Shown: positions 1 to 7,506 of the stretch, one piece after another
Numbering within the stretch: the stretch's first letter is position 1
Layout of the letters: each line of letters starts with the position of its first letter
Assembly: GCF_900111495.1 (NCBI RefSeq)
Contig: NZ_FOIU01000003.1
Span: 396,945 to 460,944, forward strand
Direction: 5' to 3'
Origin: Chryseobacterium wanjuense
GTDB lineage: Bacteria; Bacteroidota; Bacteroidia; Flavobacteriales; Weeksellaceae
DNA: 64,000 bases
Notes under the pieces: generated by a model
What the model was told of the DNA's origin: nothing
Databases searched by the model: none
Seen by the model: only the letters and a program-made list of their open reading frames with translations
Made by a program: the position numbers and the translations under genes

Positions 1-2
1 AA

Positions 3-62
3 CTTTTGATTATCAATGGATTGCTGACGTTTATCGGGCTTTGGTTGATCAGGAAGAAATAA
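3..62 (+). CDS. 3' end of a membrane protein gene (partial)
   Basis: Reading frame 3 from the window edge gives about 19 residues, a hydrophobic stretch followed by the basic tail IRKK and a stop at 60-62. The other two plus frames also close early but are not membrane-like. This fits the C-terminal helix and positive-inside tail of a membrane protein whose body lies before the window. Nothing more can be said about its function. Confidence 0.4.
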   Translation, partial: LLIINGLLTFIGLWLIRKK

Positions 63-108
63 TCTTTAAGTTTTGGCTGAAGCCAATTGAATATTGATTT
101 ATTTAAAA

Positions 109-160
109 AACGGGCTAAAGCCCGTTGCTATTGATGTTTTTAGATCCTTCCAGGATGACA
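109..160. repeat. intergenic palindrome plus dispersed-repeat fragment
   Basis: Positions 109-126 form a perfect 8-bp inverted repeat (AACGGGCT / AGCCCGTT) with a 2-base loop. It is followed at 144-156 by ATCCT-tcc-AGGAT and the words GGATGACA and GCGTT. The same words occur at 20768-20805, so this looks like a short dispersed intergenic repeat. The palindrome lacks a T-tract and is not a convincing terminator. Confidence 0.5.
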
Positions 161-243
161 AAGATGGCGTTGATAACTTTAAATATAAAATATTAAACCC
201 AAAACTCAGAACCTTAAATTTTAAACCCAAAACCTAAAAACCT

Positions 244-759
244 ATGAAAAAAATTATTCAATTATTCTTACTACTCTTTGCTGTAAGCTTTATCTCTGCT
301 CAGGAATTTGAAATTTCTACGTTGAGAATCGGACCGTACAAAATTTTTATGAAAAATGATGAAGCGGATAAATTCGGGACAAAATTGAAGCAGACGAATT
401 ACGAATTAAAAAATGTTATCAAATACAACGGTGAAACGATTTTAATTGCAACCAACCCCGATTACGATGATCAGGGAAAAGAGAATGGAAAAATTGTGAT
501 TCAGGGACTTTCTACAAAAAGTAAAAAATTCAAAACAAAAAGCGGAATCGGAGTTGGAAGTACCAAAGACGATATCATTAATGCCTATAAAAATTATCCC
601 AGCTACAGCGTTTATCCCACTTATGACGAAAAAGGAAATAAGCAAAACAATTCCAGTAATTTTATATTAAATGATCTGGATGCGGGCACTACCCTTACCT
701 TTACAATCGTAAATAATATGGTCACCGAGATGTCTGTTTTCATCAACGAAGGCTGTTAA
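244..759 (+). CDS. secreted protein of unknown function
   Basis: This 171-residue product starts with a clear Sec signal peptide (Lys-Lys-Ile, hydrophobic core, cleavage near SAQ at about residue 20). The mature part is Lys- and Asn-rich with no cysteines until the C-terminal ...EGC. A GVGSTKDDII segment near residue 105 resembles the short G-S/T-x-x-D turn often seen in small beta-rich periplasmic proteins. I do not recognise the family. It stands alone, about 110 bp ahead of the transketolase cluster on the same strand. The start is supported by the signal peptide. Confidence 0.75.
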   Translation: MKKIIQLFLLLFAVSFISAQEFEISTLRIGPYKIFMKNDEADKFGTKLKQTNYELKNVIKYNGETILIATNPDYDDQGKENGKIVIQGLSTKSKKFKTKSGIGVGSTKDDIINAYKNYPSYSVYPTYDEKGNKQNNSSNFILNDLDAGTTLTFTIVNNMVTEMSVFINEGC

Positions 760-870
760 ATCTTTAAAAATATTTAAACAATTAAAAATCCGTGATTTAT
801 GTCCGGATTTTTGCATTTCCATAACCCGTCAAAAAATTGTAAATTCGCGGGCAAATAAATCTTAATATAA

Positions 871-1722
871 ATGAGTAAAAGTATCGAAGAGTTAAAATCT
901 CTTACTACGCAAATCAGAAGAGACATTTTGAGAATGGTTCATGCTGTAAATTCTGGTCACCCAGGAGGAAGTTTAGGTTGTACTGAATACTTTACAGCCC
1001 TTTACGGAAAAGTAATGAACTATAGTCTTCCTTTCACGATGGAGGGTAAAAATGAAGATCATTTCTATCTTTCAAACGGACACATTTCTCCGGTATTCTA
1101 TTCTACTTTGGCTAGATTCGGCTTTTTTCCGGTGGATGAATTGAGAACTTTCAGAAAATTAGATTCAAGACTACAAGGTCACCCGACTACTCACGAAGGG
1201 CTTCCTGGCGTAAGAATCGCTTCAGGTTCTCTTGGACAGGGACTTTCTGTGGCTCTAGGTGTTGCTGAAGGTAAAAAACTAGATGGAGATAACGCTCTTG
1301 TATACACTCTTCACGGAGACGGAGAATTGCAGGAAGGACAAATCTGGGAAGCTTTGATGTATGCTGCTGCCAAAAAAGTTGATAATATCATTTCTACAAT
1401 CGACTACAACGGCCGCCAGATTGATGGTGATACTGAGGATGTATTGAGCTTAGGAAATCTTCATGCAAAATTGGAAGCTTTCGGATGGCTTGTTTTGGAA
1501 GAGAAAAACGGTAACGATCTTGAGGCGGTAATTGCTATCTTAGAAAAAGCAAAATCTGAAACAGGAAAAGGAAAACCGGTAGTGATCATCCTTCATACAG
1601 AAATGGGTTACGGTGTAGATTATATGATGGGAACTCACGCTTGGCACGGAAAAGCTCCTAATGATGAGCAATTGGATACTGCATTCAAACAATTATATTT
1701 GGAAGCTCCTGCAGATTACTAA
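871..1722 (+). CDS. transketolase, N-terminal (TPP-binding) subunit
   Basis: The 283-residue product carries the thiamine-diphosphate half of transketolase, which transfers two-carbon ketol units in the pentose phosphate pathway in the cytoplasm. GHPGGSLG near residue 30 and the TPP/metal motif GDGELQEGQ...N (about residues 149-180) are visible. The length matches the N-terminal subunit of split transketolases; the pyrimidine-binding half is encoded separately at 2939-3886. Unusually, a gene for a secreted protein sits between the two halves with gaps of 27 and 10 bp, so all three are probably co-transcribed. Confidence 0.95.
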   Translation: MSKSIEELKSLTTQIRRDILRMVHAVNSGHPGGSLGCTEYFTALYGKVMNYSLPFTMEGKNEDHFYLSNGHISPVFYSTLARFGFFPVDELRTFRKLDSRLQGHPTTHEGLPGVRIASGSLGQGLSVALGVAEGKKLDGDNALVYTLHGDGELQEGQIWEALMYAAAKKVDNIISTIDYNGRQIDGDTEDVLSLGNLHAKLEAFGWLVLEEKNGNDLEAVIAILEKAKSETGKGKPVVIILHTEMGYGVDYMMGTHAWHGKAPNDEQLDTAFKQLYLEAPADY

Positions 1723-1749
1723 TCTCTTTTTATCAAAATCAAGTTAACC

Positions 1750-2928
1750 ATGAAAAAGTTTTTGTTGATCTGTTTGTTTTTCAATTTTATACTGGGAATT
1801 TCTCAGGAAAAGAAAATTTCTTTCACCAAAGAGATTCGTTATACATTAATTGAAAAAAAGAAATCTCAGGTATTTATAAAGTCATTCGCCAGCAATAAAG
1901 GCGAATTTCTAACACAGGCAAATATTCGGGAATTTCCTGTTTATTTTTTCACGGATGCTTTGGGAACAAGTTCAGTAGGACTGGAAATGAACAATCGCCT
2001 GAACGGATCCAATGCTTTTGCTTCGTCAATGTTTTTCGGGTACAACAGATCTCAGCCCGAAAATAAAGAAGAATGTGTTCTTGAAAGTAAAAAGTTGGAT
2101 ACAAAGGAAACTATTTTAGGAGTTCCATGTTCTCATTATATTGTAAATTTTAAATTAAAAGATGGTGAGAGCAAAGGCAAGGATGCTATGAAATTATGTA
2201 TTGATGATAAATCAGACTACAATAACATTCCTGTTTTAAGTGGAATTTTTACAATGTTTGAAAGAAGATCAAAAATTAAAAATTCTGGCTTAAAAGGTCT
2301 TATTTTAAAAGGCGGACCTGCTGAAAGCTATGATACTGAATATTTTGTGGCTTCTTCCATGAAAGATTCTGAAAGCTTCGTGTATTTCGATCACAAAAAA
2401 GCGATGATGGATCAGCAAAGACAGATGGATTCTCTTACGCTTGCTTATAAAAAGCAGGAAGAAGAATATGCAAAAGCTGATTCTGCGGCTGTATTAATTG
2501 ATTCTGCAGCGGCTGTGGCATTAGATTCTGTAGCTATGGCAGAAGCTCCAAACGGTACAATGTCTGATGAATATTCTTACTATATTCCTGATTATGTTTC
2601 CGAATATAAAAAAGGAAGTACTGAAGATTCCAGTTTAGCCATGACCAATATTCCTAATCAAAAGCTTTGGAAAGGACTTCCGAAACATTGTAAGAATTTT
2701 GAAAAAGACCTTCCTTCTTTTAACAATAAAGATTTGAAAAGTCACTTGAAAAACTATGTGGGACAGGTCTGTGATATGTATCTTACTCAGTCCGAAGGTC
2801 ATAATGTAGGCATTAAAATTACGTTAGACGAAATAAGACGTGAAGTTCTGTACCTCAACGAAATTCAGGAAAAACTTGATCAATCAGATAAAAAGAAATT
2901 AAATACTTATTTAAAAAATCTAGATTAA
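1750..2928 (+). CDS. secreted protein, DUF4412-like, inside the transketolase operon
   Basis: The 392-residue product has a signal peptide (cleavage near ISQ, residue 19). A stretch around residues 115-155 has the pattern ETILGVPCSHY...KDG...LCIDD, resembling DUF4412-type periplasmic proteins of Bacteroidota. A middle Ala/Asp/Ser-rich, Gln-rich segment (about residues 220-275) is probably low-complexity or coiled. The C-terminal part contains one Cys pair (about residues 315-345). It starts 27 bp after the first transketolase subunit gene and ends 10 bp before the second. Its function is unknown, and nothing in it suggests a role in sugar metabolism. Confidence 0.75.
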   Translation: MKKFLLICLFFNFILGISQEKKISFTKEIRYTLIEKKKSQVFIKSFASNKGEFLTQANIREFPVYFFTDALGTSSVGLEMNNRLNGSNAFASSMFFGYNRSQPENKEECVLESKKLDTKETILGVPCSHYIVNFKLKDGESKGKDAMKLCIDDKSDYNNIPVLSGIFTMFERRSKIKNSGLKGLILKGGPAESYDTEYFVASSMKDSESFVYFDHKKAMMDQQRQMDSLTLAYKKQEEEYAKADSAAVLIDSAAAVALDSVAMAEAPNGTMSDEYSYYIPDYVSEYKKGSTEDSSLAMTNIPNQKLWKGLPKHCKNFEKDLPSFNNKDLKSHLKNYVGQVCDMYLTQSEGHNVGIKITLDEIRREVLYLNEIQEKLDQSDKKKLNTYLKNLD

Positions 2929-2938
2929 AAAAATAAAA

Positions 2939-3886
2939 ATGAAATATACATATACAGAAAAAAAGGATACGCGTTCAGGATTTGGAGCCGGATTGGCTGA
3001 ACTTGCTGATAAGAATCCTAATGTTGTAGCACTTTGTGCAGACCTTATCGGTTCTTTGAAAATGGAGAAATTCATTGAAAAAGCACCAGAAAGATTCTTC
3101 CAGGTGGGTATCGCTGAAGCTAATATGATGGGGCTTGCTGCAGGTCTTAGCATCACAGGGAAAATTCCTTTCACGGGAACTTTCGCTAACTTCTCTACTT
3201 CAAGAGTGTATGACCAGATCCGTCAGTCGATCGCTTATTCCGGGAAAAATGTAAAGATCTGTGCTTCTCACGCAGGGCTTACTTTAGGAGAAGACGGTGC
3301 GACACACCAGGTTTTGGAAGACATCGGAATGATGAAAATGCTTCCCGGGATGACGGTTATCAACCCATGTGACTACAACCAGACAAAAGCTGCAACCATC
3401 GCGATTGCTGATCATGAAGGTCCTGTATATTTAAGATTCGGAAGACCGACTGTACCGGTTTTCATCCCTGAAGATATGCCTTTCGAAATCGGAAAAGGAA
3501 TTTTGCTTCAGGAAGGAACTGATGTAACGATCGTTGCAACGGGTCACCTTGTTTGGGAATCTCTTGTAGCTGCAGATGAGCTTGAAAAAGAAGGTATTTC
3601 TTGTGAAGTGATCAATATCCACACCATTAAACCTTTGGACGAAGAGATCATCTTAAAATCGGTTGAAAAAACAGGAAAAATTGTAACAGCTGAAGAACAT
3701 AACTATCTTGGTGGTTTGGGAGAATCTGTTGCGGGTATGTTGGCTAGAAGAAGACCTACAAGACAGGAATTCGTAGCGGTAAACGATACTTTCGGAGAAT
3801 CTGCAACACCTGCTGAATTGATGAAGAAATATAAAATCGATTCGACGGCTGTGAAGGAAGCTGTGAAAAGAATTTTAGAGAAATAA
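2939..3886 (+). CDS. transketolase, C-terminal subunit
   Basis: This 315-residue protein is the pyrimidine-binding plus C-terminal half of transketolase, partner of the 871-1722 product. The segment RFFQVGIAEANMMG (about residues 52-66) carries the family's catalytic glutamate. The C-terminal transketolase domain follows (ILLQEGTDVTIVATGHLV, HTIKPLDEE). Length and order are normal for split transketolases. A strong terminator lies 20 bp after the stop and closes the three-gene unit. Confidence 0.95.
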   Translation: MKYTYTEKKDTRSGFGAGLAELADKNPNVVALCADLIGSLKMEKFIEKAPERFFQVGIAEANMMGLAAGLSITGKIPFTGTFANFSTSRVYDQIRQSIAYSGKNVKICASHAGLTLGEDGATHQVLEDIGMMKMLPGMTVINPCDYNQTKAATIAIADHEGPVYLRFGRPTVPVFIPEDMPFEIGKGILLQEGTDVTIVATGHLVWESLVAADELEKEGISCEVINIHTIKPLDEEIILKSVEKTGKIVTAEEHNYLGGLGESVAGMLARRRPTRQEFVAVNDTFGESATPAELMKKYKIDSTAVKEAVKRILEK

Positions 3887-3907
3887 TTTCTTTTTAATAT
3901 ATAAATG

Positions 3908-3938
3908 AAAAGCATCCGTTTTTGGATGCTTTTTTTTG
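3908..3938 (+). terminator. Rho-independent terminator after transketolase operon
   Basis: AAAAGCATCC and GGATGCTTTT form a 10-bp stem around a 6-base loop, followed by a run of T. Confidence 0.9.
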
Positions 3939-4048
3939 TTATTTTAAATCGTAGATAAATATTTTACTATAGTTCAATCGTTTTACAAAACATGAACCAA
4001 AACACTGACTATCACCACAAAAATTAAAAAAAACAATTGTTTTTTTCA

Positions 4049-4056
4049 TATATTTG
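4049..4056 (+). promoter_or_regulatory. -7 promoter element TATATTTG
   Basis: An exact match to the Bacteroidota -7 consensus TAnnTTTG lies 17 bp ahead of the ATG of the GNAT remnant. No good TTG-type -33 box is seen at the usual distance. It is the only promoter-like element I see for the remnant and, by read-through, for the membrane regulator at 4206. Confidence 0.5.
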
Positions 4057-4072
4057 GGAAAAACAAAAATGT

Positions 4073-4204
4073 ATGAAAAAGGCTACCTATCAGGATAGGG
4101 AGAAAGTCGTTGATATCTTATGTCAGGCTTTTATTGATGTTCTTATTCCCAATTCTATAAATTTTGTTGTAAACAAATACTTAAAACTTAAATCAATTAT
4201 ATAA
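4073..4204 (+). pseudogene. N-terminal remnant of a GNAT-type acetyltransferase
   Basis: A 43-codon frame beginning MKKATYQDREKVVDIL, followed by CQAF and NSINFVV, matches the opening beta-strand and helix of Bacteroidota GNAT N-acetyltransferases as I know them. It then switches to Lys/Ile-rich sequence and stops, so the acetyl-CoA-binding core is absent. It has its own -7 element and ends one base before the ATG of the next gene, suggesting that a deletion fused the promoter and 5' end of an acetyltransferase gene to the regulator. It could alternatively be translated as a leader peptide. The family call rests on a short stretch. Confidence 0.5.
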
Positions 4205-4205
4205 A

Positions 4206-5102
4206 ATGTTTGTTTTAAGTATGCACTTCAGCACAATTATTTATATCATAATATTTGTGCTTTTAATAATTATTGCTTCAATTAATTTTGTTCTTCATTG
4301 GAAACAAAGAGATCGTATTTATTATTTGCGATTTCTTTTATTATCAATTGTCGGATTAATATATAACTTTATAGAAGAAATATTTCCAGACAGTAAATCT
4401 ACTATAGATCGTAATACTCAATATATAATATCTTATACGTCAGGTTTGCTTTCAGCATTTTATTTTTTATTTTATTTATATAAGGAATATCACTTAAAGT
4501 TTATCAAAAGATTTGACTTACTTTTGGTGGGTTCATTTTCATTCTTAATCTTGATTTGTTCTTTTATTATTCCTCTTTCAATTACTAAATCAATTAGTAT
4601 TCCTAGATATCTTTTCTTATCAATTATTTTAATTATTTTATTACTCAATATCTTTTCAATACTTAAAAATCAGTTTCTAAAATTTAAATCCAGTAAAGAA
4701 ATATTTTTAAAAGTACATTCAATCATTGGAGTTATTGGCTTTTTAAGTATTATATCATTACCAATTACAATTCTTTCTTCTTCTGGAAATCAGTTTATTG
4801 TTCAATTTTGTTACACTCTAGGCTTTTTTATTATTTCAACCGATTATTTTTTATATCCGTATCGAAAAGAGGAAATTAAAAAAACAATTCCATTCGAAAA
4901 ATTATCCGTAAGAGAAACAGAAGTTTTAAAATTGCTTTTGGAAGATCCGAATTTAAAATATTCTGAAATCAGCCAGATGTTAAATATTTCAGAGAAAACA
5001 TTATCCACCCATCTATCTAATATTTACAAGAAAATTGAAATAAAAAACAAGAAAGAAATTCATGAAATAAGTAAGATATATAAAAGCACTATCATAGAAT
5101 AA
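4206..5102 (+). CDS. seven-helix membrane regulator with LuxR-type HTH
   Basis: The 298-residue product has about seven hydrophobic segments in residues 8-215. A cytoplasmic C-terminal LuxR/GerE helix-turn-helix follows (residues 229-290; LSVRETEVLKLL, ISEKTLSTHLSNIYKKI). Such proteins would sense something at the membrane and bind DNA directly; the signal is unknown. The gene follows the acetyltransferase remnant by one base. The secreted CxxC protein and thioredoxin genes downstream on the same strand (5337, 5855) are plausible targets, though that is inference. Composition is very AT-rich. The start could be the next Met (residue 6), with little consequence. Confidence 0.8.
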   Translation: MFVLSMHFSTIIYIIIFVLLIIIASINFVLHWKQRDRIYYLRFLLLSIVGLIYNFIEEIFPDSKSTIDRNTQYIISYTSGLLSAFYFLFYLYKEYHLKFIKRFDLLLVGSFSFLILICSFIIPLSITKSISIPRYLFLSIILIILLLNIFSILKNQFLKFKSSKEIFLKVHSIIGVIGFLSIISLPITILSSSGNQFIVQFCYTLGFFIISTDYFLYPYRKEEIKKTIPFEKLSVRETEVLKLLLEDPNLKYSEISQMLNISEKTLSTHLSNIYKKIEIKNKKEIHEISKIYKSTIIE

Positions 5103-5203
5103 CACGCTGCAAATCAATAAATTTCAAACCCTTACTAGCTACCCTTAGTAATTTAAGTAGAAGTTTAAGGGTAAAAAATTCAAGTTTTGGTGATTAATGA
5201 TTT

Positions 5204-5211
5204 TATGTTTG
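5204..5211 (+). promoter_or_regulatory. -7 promoter element TATGTTTG
   Basis: An exact TAnnTTTG match lies about 125 bp upstream of the 5337 gene. A TTTTG lies 14 bp upstream, closer than the usual 17-23. The long leader after it contains small inverted repeats: GTGCGCAC, GCCGATCGGC, and AATTCC...GGGAATT near 5278-5298. Confidence 0.45.
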
Positions 5212-5336
5212 CATCAGAAACGCAAGTGATGTTTTTTGTTTGTGCGCACGACAAAAATAAAACTGCCGATCGGCAACAATTCCAAGTCGGGAATTGTATG
5301 ATTAAAATTAATTATTAAACTTAAGAAAAACAATTT

Positions 5337-5810
5337 ATGTCAAAATTATTTAAACTTACATTTACCTTGGTCTTATTTATCGGAACTTTTAGTTTTGCAA
5401 ATAGTAAATCCACAGACATTATGATTGATGATTTACCTTATTTAAATCATATTAGTAATTCTCCTACATTTAAATATGGATGCAAAACTTTCCATATAAC
5501 TGTATCAATTAAATTTATTGAAGTAGAAACAGATGTAACAGTTTGCGCGGGATGTACAAGTTATATGGCAGTAACGTGTGGAGGATCGATAAGTAAAAAT
5601 GCATCAGAACAAGATTTTACTTTTGGTGGAATGGATCTTAATCAATTAATGAAAGATAGAAGATTTGCTGATGCAGAACAAATAACTGTTCTAGCATCAA
5701 GCATAGAAACAGATGATAATACTTCATTGACTGTAAAGAGAGGGACATACAAAATCATCAGAGATGAAAATGGGTATGGAACAATAGTAAATTTAGAAGT
5801 AACAAAATAA
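5337..5810 (+). CDS. small secreted protein with a CxxC motif
   Basis: The 157-residue product has a signal peptide (cleavage near SFA-N, residue 21). Its mature part has four cysteines: Cys49, and Cys70, Cys73, Cys81 arranged as VCAGC and later TCGG. The C-terminal half (residues 95-157) has no cysteines and ends in a beta-rich segment. I recognise no family. The next gene encodes a membrane-anchored thioredoxin-like protein, which suggests that the cysteines are oxidised or reduced by that partner. The upstream membrane LuxR-type regulator may control it. Confidence 0.7.
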   Translation: MSKLFKLTFTLVLFIGTFSFANSKSTDIMIDDLPYLNHISNSPTFKYGCKTFHITVSIKFIEVETDVTVCAGCTSYMAVTCGGSISKNASEQDFTFGGMDLNQLMKDRRFADAEQITVLASSIETDDNTSLTVKRGTYKIIRDENGYGTIVNLEVTK

Positions 5811-5817
5811 CCAACAG

Positions 5818-5849
5818 AATAAGAGTGTAGCATCTACTACACTCTTATT
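5818..5849 (+). terminator. strong hairpin between CxxC protein and thioredoxin genes
   Basis: A perfect 13-bp stem (AATAAGAGTGTAG / CTACACTCTTATT) with a 6-base loop sits in the 44-bp gap. The T-tract after it is short, so it may be a partial terminator or an mRNA-stabilising hairpin that lowers expression of the downstream thioredoxin gene. Confidence 0.6.
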
Positions 5850-5854
5850 AAATT

Positions 5855-6436
5855 ATGAAAAAGATATTTTATATAACGTTGACAATCTGCCTATGTATAG
5901 CATTCGGTTTATTTTTGATAAATCAAAACACAGATATCATTAAAAACTTAAAGATCAGAACTGCAGATCAGGTAAAAAAGGATGAAGTAAAATATTCATT
6001 AAAGAATAGCCCGTTCTACAAACAATATTTTTCAAAAAAAAATCTAATTGTTTTCAATATTTGGGCGACGTGGTGCGAACCTTGCCTGAAGGAAATGTCT
6101 GTATTGAACAAAGTCAAAAAACAAATGAATAATTCTGATATTATTTTTTTATCTTATTCATTAGATAACGATTCTCTAAAAATTAAAAATTTCAATGCTT
6201 CTAAAAGGTTTGATTTTAAAGATATAACACTTGAAAACTATTCCTACAAAAACTCTATTCTTTTGGCTTTAGATGCAAATAAAAATGAGATCAACAATTC
6301 CATTATTAATATTTCTTCTACAGAATTACCTGAAACTTTCATTATAAAAAATGGAAAAGTCGTTTACATAACCAAAGGAATGATTAATTACGAAGATTTT
6401 TTAGAAAAATTGAAATCATTTAACTCGCAAAAATGA
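5855..6436 (+). CDS. membrane-anchored TlpA-like thioredoxin
   Basis: The 193-residue product has an N-terminal signal anchor (residues 4-22) and a thioredoxin-fold domain with the redox motif WATWCEPC (Cys74, Cys77), followed by the cis-Pro region ELPETFIIKNGK (about residue 155). TlpA/ResA-type proteins reduce disulfides in the periplasm. It lies 44 bp after the gene for a secreted CxxC protein, its likely partner. Length is normal for the family; no other cysteines occur in the mature domain. Confidence 0.88.
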   Translation: MKKIFYITLTICLCIAFGLFLINQNTDIIKNLKIRTADQVKKDEVKYSLKNSPFYKQYFSKKNLIVFNIWATWCEPCLKEMSVLNKVKKQMNNSDIIFLSYSLDNDSLKIKNFNASKRFDFKDITLENYSYKNSILLALDANKNEINNSIINISSTELPETFIIKNGKVVYITKGMINYEDFLEKLKSFNSQK

Positions 6437-6456
6437 CAGCTCAAATACTGATCTAT

Positions 6457-6834
6457 TTACCTAAAAAACTTCCACTTCGGAATAATCGCCAGCATTCCAA
6501 AACCTGTAAAAAGGAACAGATTCGTAACGTCTGTGTATAAAAATGTCGACAGATAATAGTTATGCATAAAGAAATGCAATACCAGCAAGGCAGGGAAAGC
6601 AAAGATCCCTATTTTCCTGTAAAAGAACATCAGCACCAGGCTGACTGCCATCAGAGCATCAACCGAAAAAATAATAAAGAAATACCACCTCGGGATGTTG
6701 AGATATTCATGCTGCAGATACTCATCCAGATCGATCCCAAAACCCATTAGCGTAAACAACATCAAGGCTGCGAAAGCCAGAATAAATCCCCATCCTTTCT
6801 TCGGATCTTCGTCAAAATAGCTGTATTCTTCCAT
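6457..6834 (-). CDS. small four-helix membrane protein
   Basis: The 125-residue protein has four hydrophobic segments (about residues 15-33, 48-70, 73-92, 100-118) and short charged ends. It resembles DUF2569-like or other small integral membrane proteins, but I cannot assign a family with confidence. It lies downstream of the Lrp-type regulator gene on the same strand, separated by a terminator hairpin. Confidence 0.65.
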   Translation of the reverse strand: MEEYSYFDEDPKKGWGFILAFAALMLFTLMGFGIDLDEYLQHEYLNIPRWYFFIIFSVDALMAVSLVLMFFYRKIGIFAFPALLVLHFFMHNYYLSTFLYTDVTNLFLFTGFGMLAIIPKWKFFR

Positions 6835-6846
6835 AGGTACAAAAAT

Positions 6847-6878
6847 AAAGAACTTATGAGAGATTTCATAAGTTCTTT
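6847..6878 (-). terminator. terminator of the Lrp/AsnC gene
   Basis: The arms AAAGAACTTATGA and TCATAAGTTCTTT form a perfect 13-bp stem with a 6-base loop. On the minus strand it is followed by ATTTTTG. It separates the Lrp gene from the membrane protein gene. Confidence 0.75.
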
Positions 6879-6901
6879 TATATAATTCGTTTAAAATTTG
6901 A

Positions 6902-7372
6902 TTATACAGAGATTGCGTTGATCAATCTGTTTTTGTCACTTAGGTATTCTTCCATAGAAATCATACTCTCCGTTCTCATTACATCTTGAATATCATCAAT
7001 TTGATAGATGATTCTCTTAGCATCGTCAGTATTTTTAGCTTTTACTTTACAGAAAATGTTATATTTTCCGGAAATAACGCTAGCTTCGATTACGTTAGGA
7101 ATGGTTGACAATTCTTTTAGAACTTCCTGAGTTCTGTTTGATTTTGTCAAAAGGATTCCGATGAAAGCTGTAAAGTGATAATCTAGCTTCCCGTAGTCGA
7201 TATTAAGAGATGATCCCAAAATAATACCCGCATCCTCCATCTTTTTCACTCTTACGTGAATTGTACCAGCAGAAACATCCATCTGCTTAGCAATTTCAGT
7301 AAAAGGCATTCTTGTATTTTCTACTAAGAAATCAAGAATTTTCTTGTCTATTTCGTCCAGTTGATAGTTCAT
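6902..7372 (-). CDS. Lrp/AsnC-family transcriptional regulator
   Basis: The 156-residue protein has the family layout. An N-terminal winged HTH occupies residues 1-60 (LDEIDKKILDFLVENTRMPFTEIA, VSAGTIHVRVKKMEDAGII). The RAM ligand-binding/oligomerisation domain is at about residues 66-145. Family members sense amino acids and act as octamers on DNA. The gene is monocistronic, with a -7 element upstream and a terminator downstream; the target cannot be told from context. Confidence 0.92.
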   Translation of the reverse strand: MNYQLDEIDKKILDFLVENTRMPFTEIAKQMDVSAGTIHVRVKKMEDAGIILGSSLNIDYGKLDYHFTAFIGILLTKSNRTQEVLKELSTIPNVIEASVISGKYNIFCKVKAKNTDDAKRIIYQIDDIQDVMRTESMISMEEYLSDKNRLINAISV

Positions 7373-7416
7373 ATTAGTTAAATTACAATTTTCTTAAAAA
7401 ATCTATGTATTTTTTG

Positions 7417-7424
7417 CAAATTTA
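7417..7424 (-). promoter_or_regulatory. -7 promoter element of the Lrp/AsnC gene
   Basis: On the minus strand the sequence reads TAAATTTG, matching TAnnTTTG, about 45 bp ahead of the start codon. No clear -33 box is visible. Confidence 0.45.
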
Positions 7425-7506
7425 TAAAAAATAATTTAACTAAAAAAATTATATCAAATATTAACAATAATTAACACGGATGATAAAAATCATTAAAAAT
7501 TTAGAA

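Noticed and set aside
109..126. Palindrome near the window start as a terminator
   Set aside because: No T-tract follows on either strand, and its neighbouring words recur at 20768, so a dispersed repeat is the better reading.
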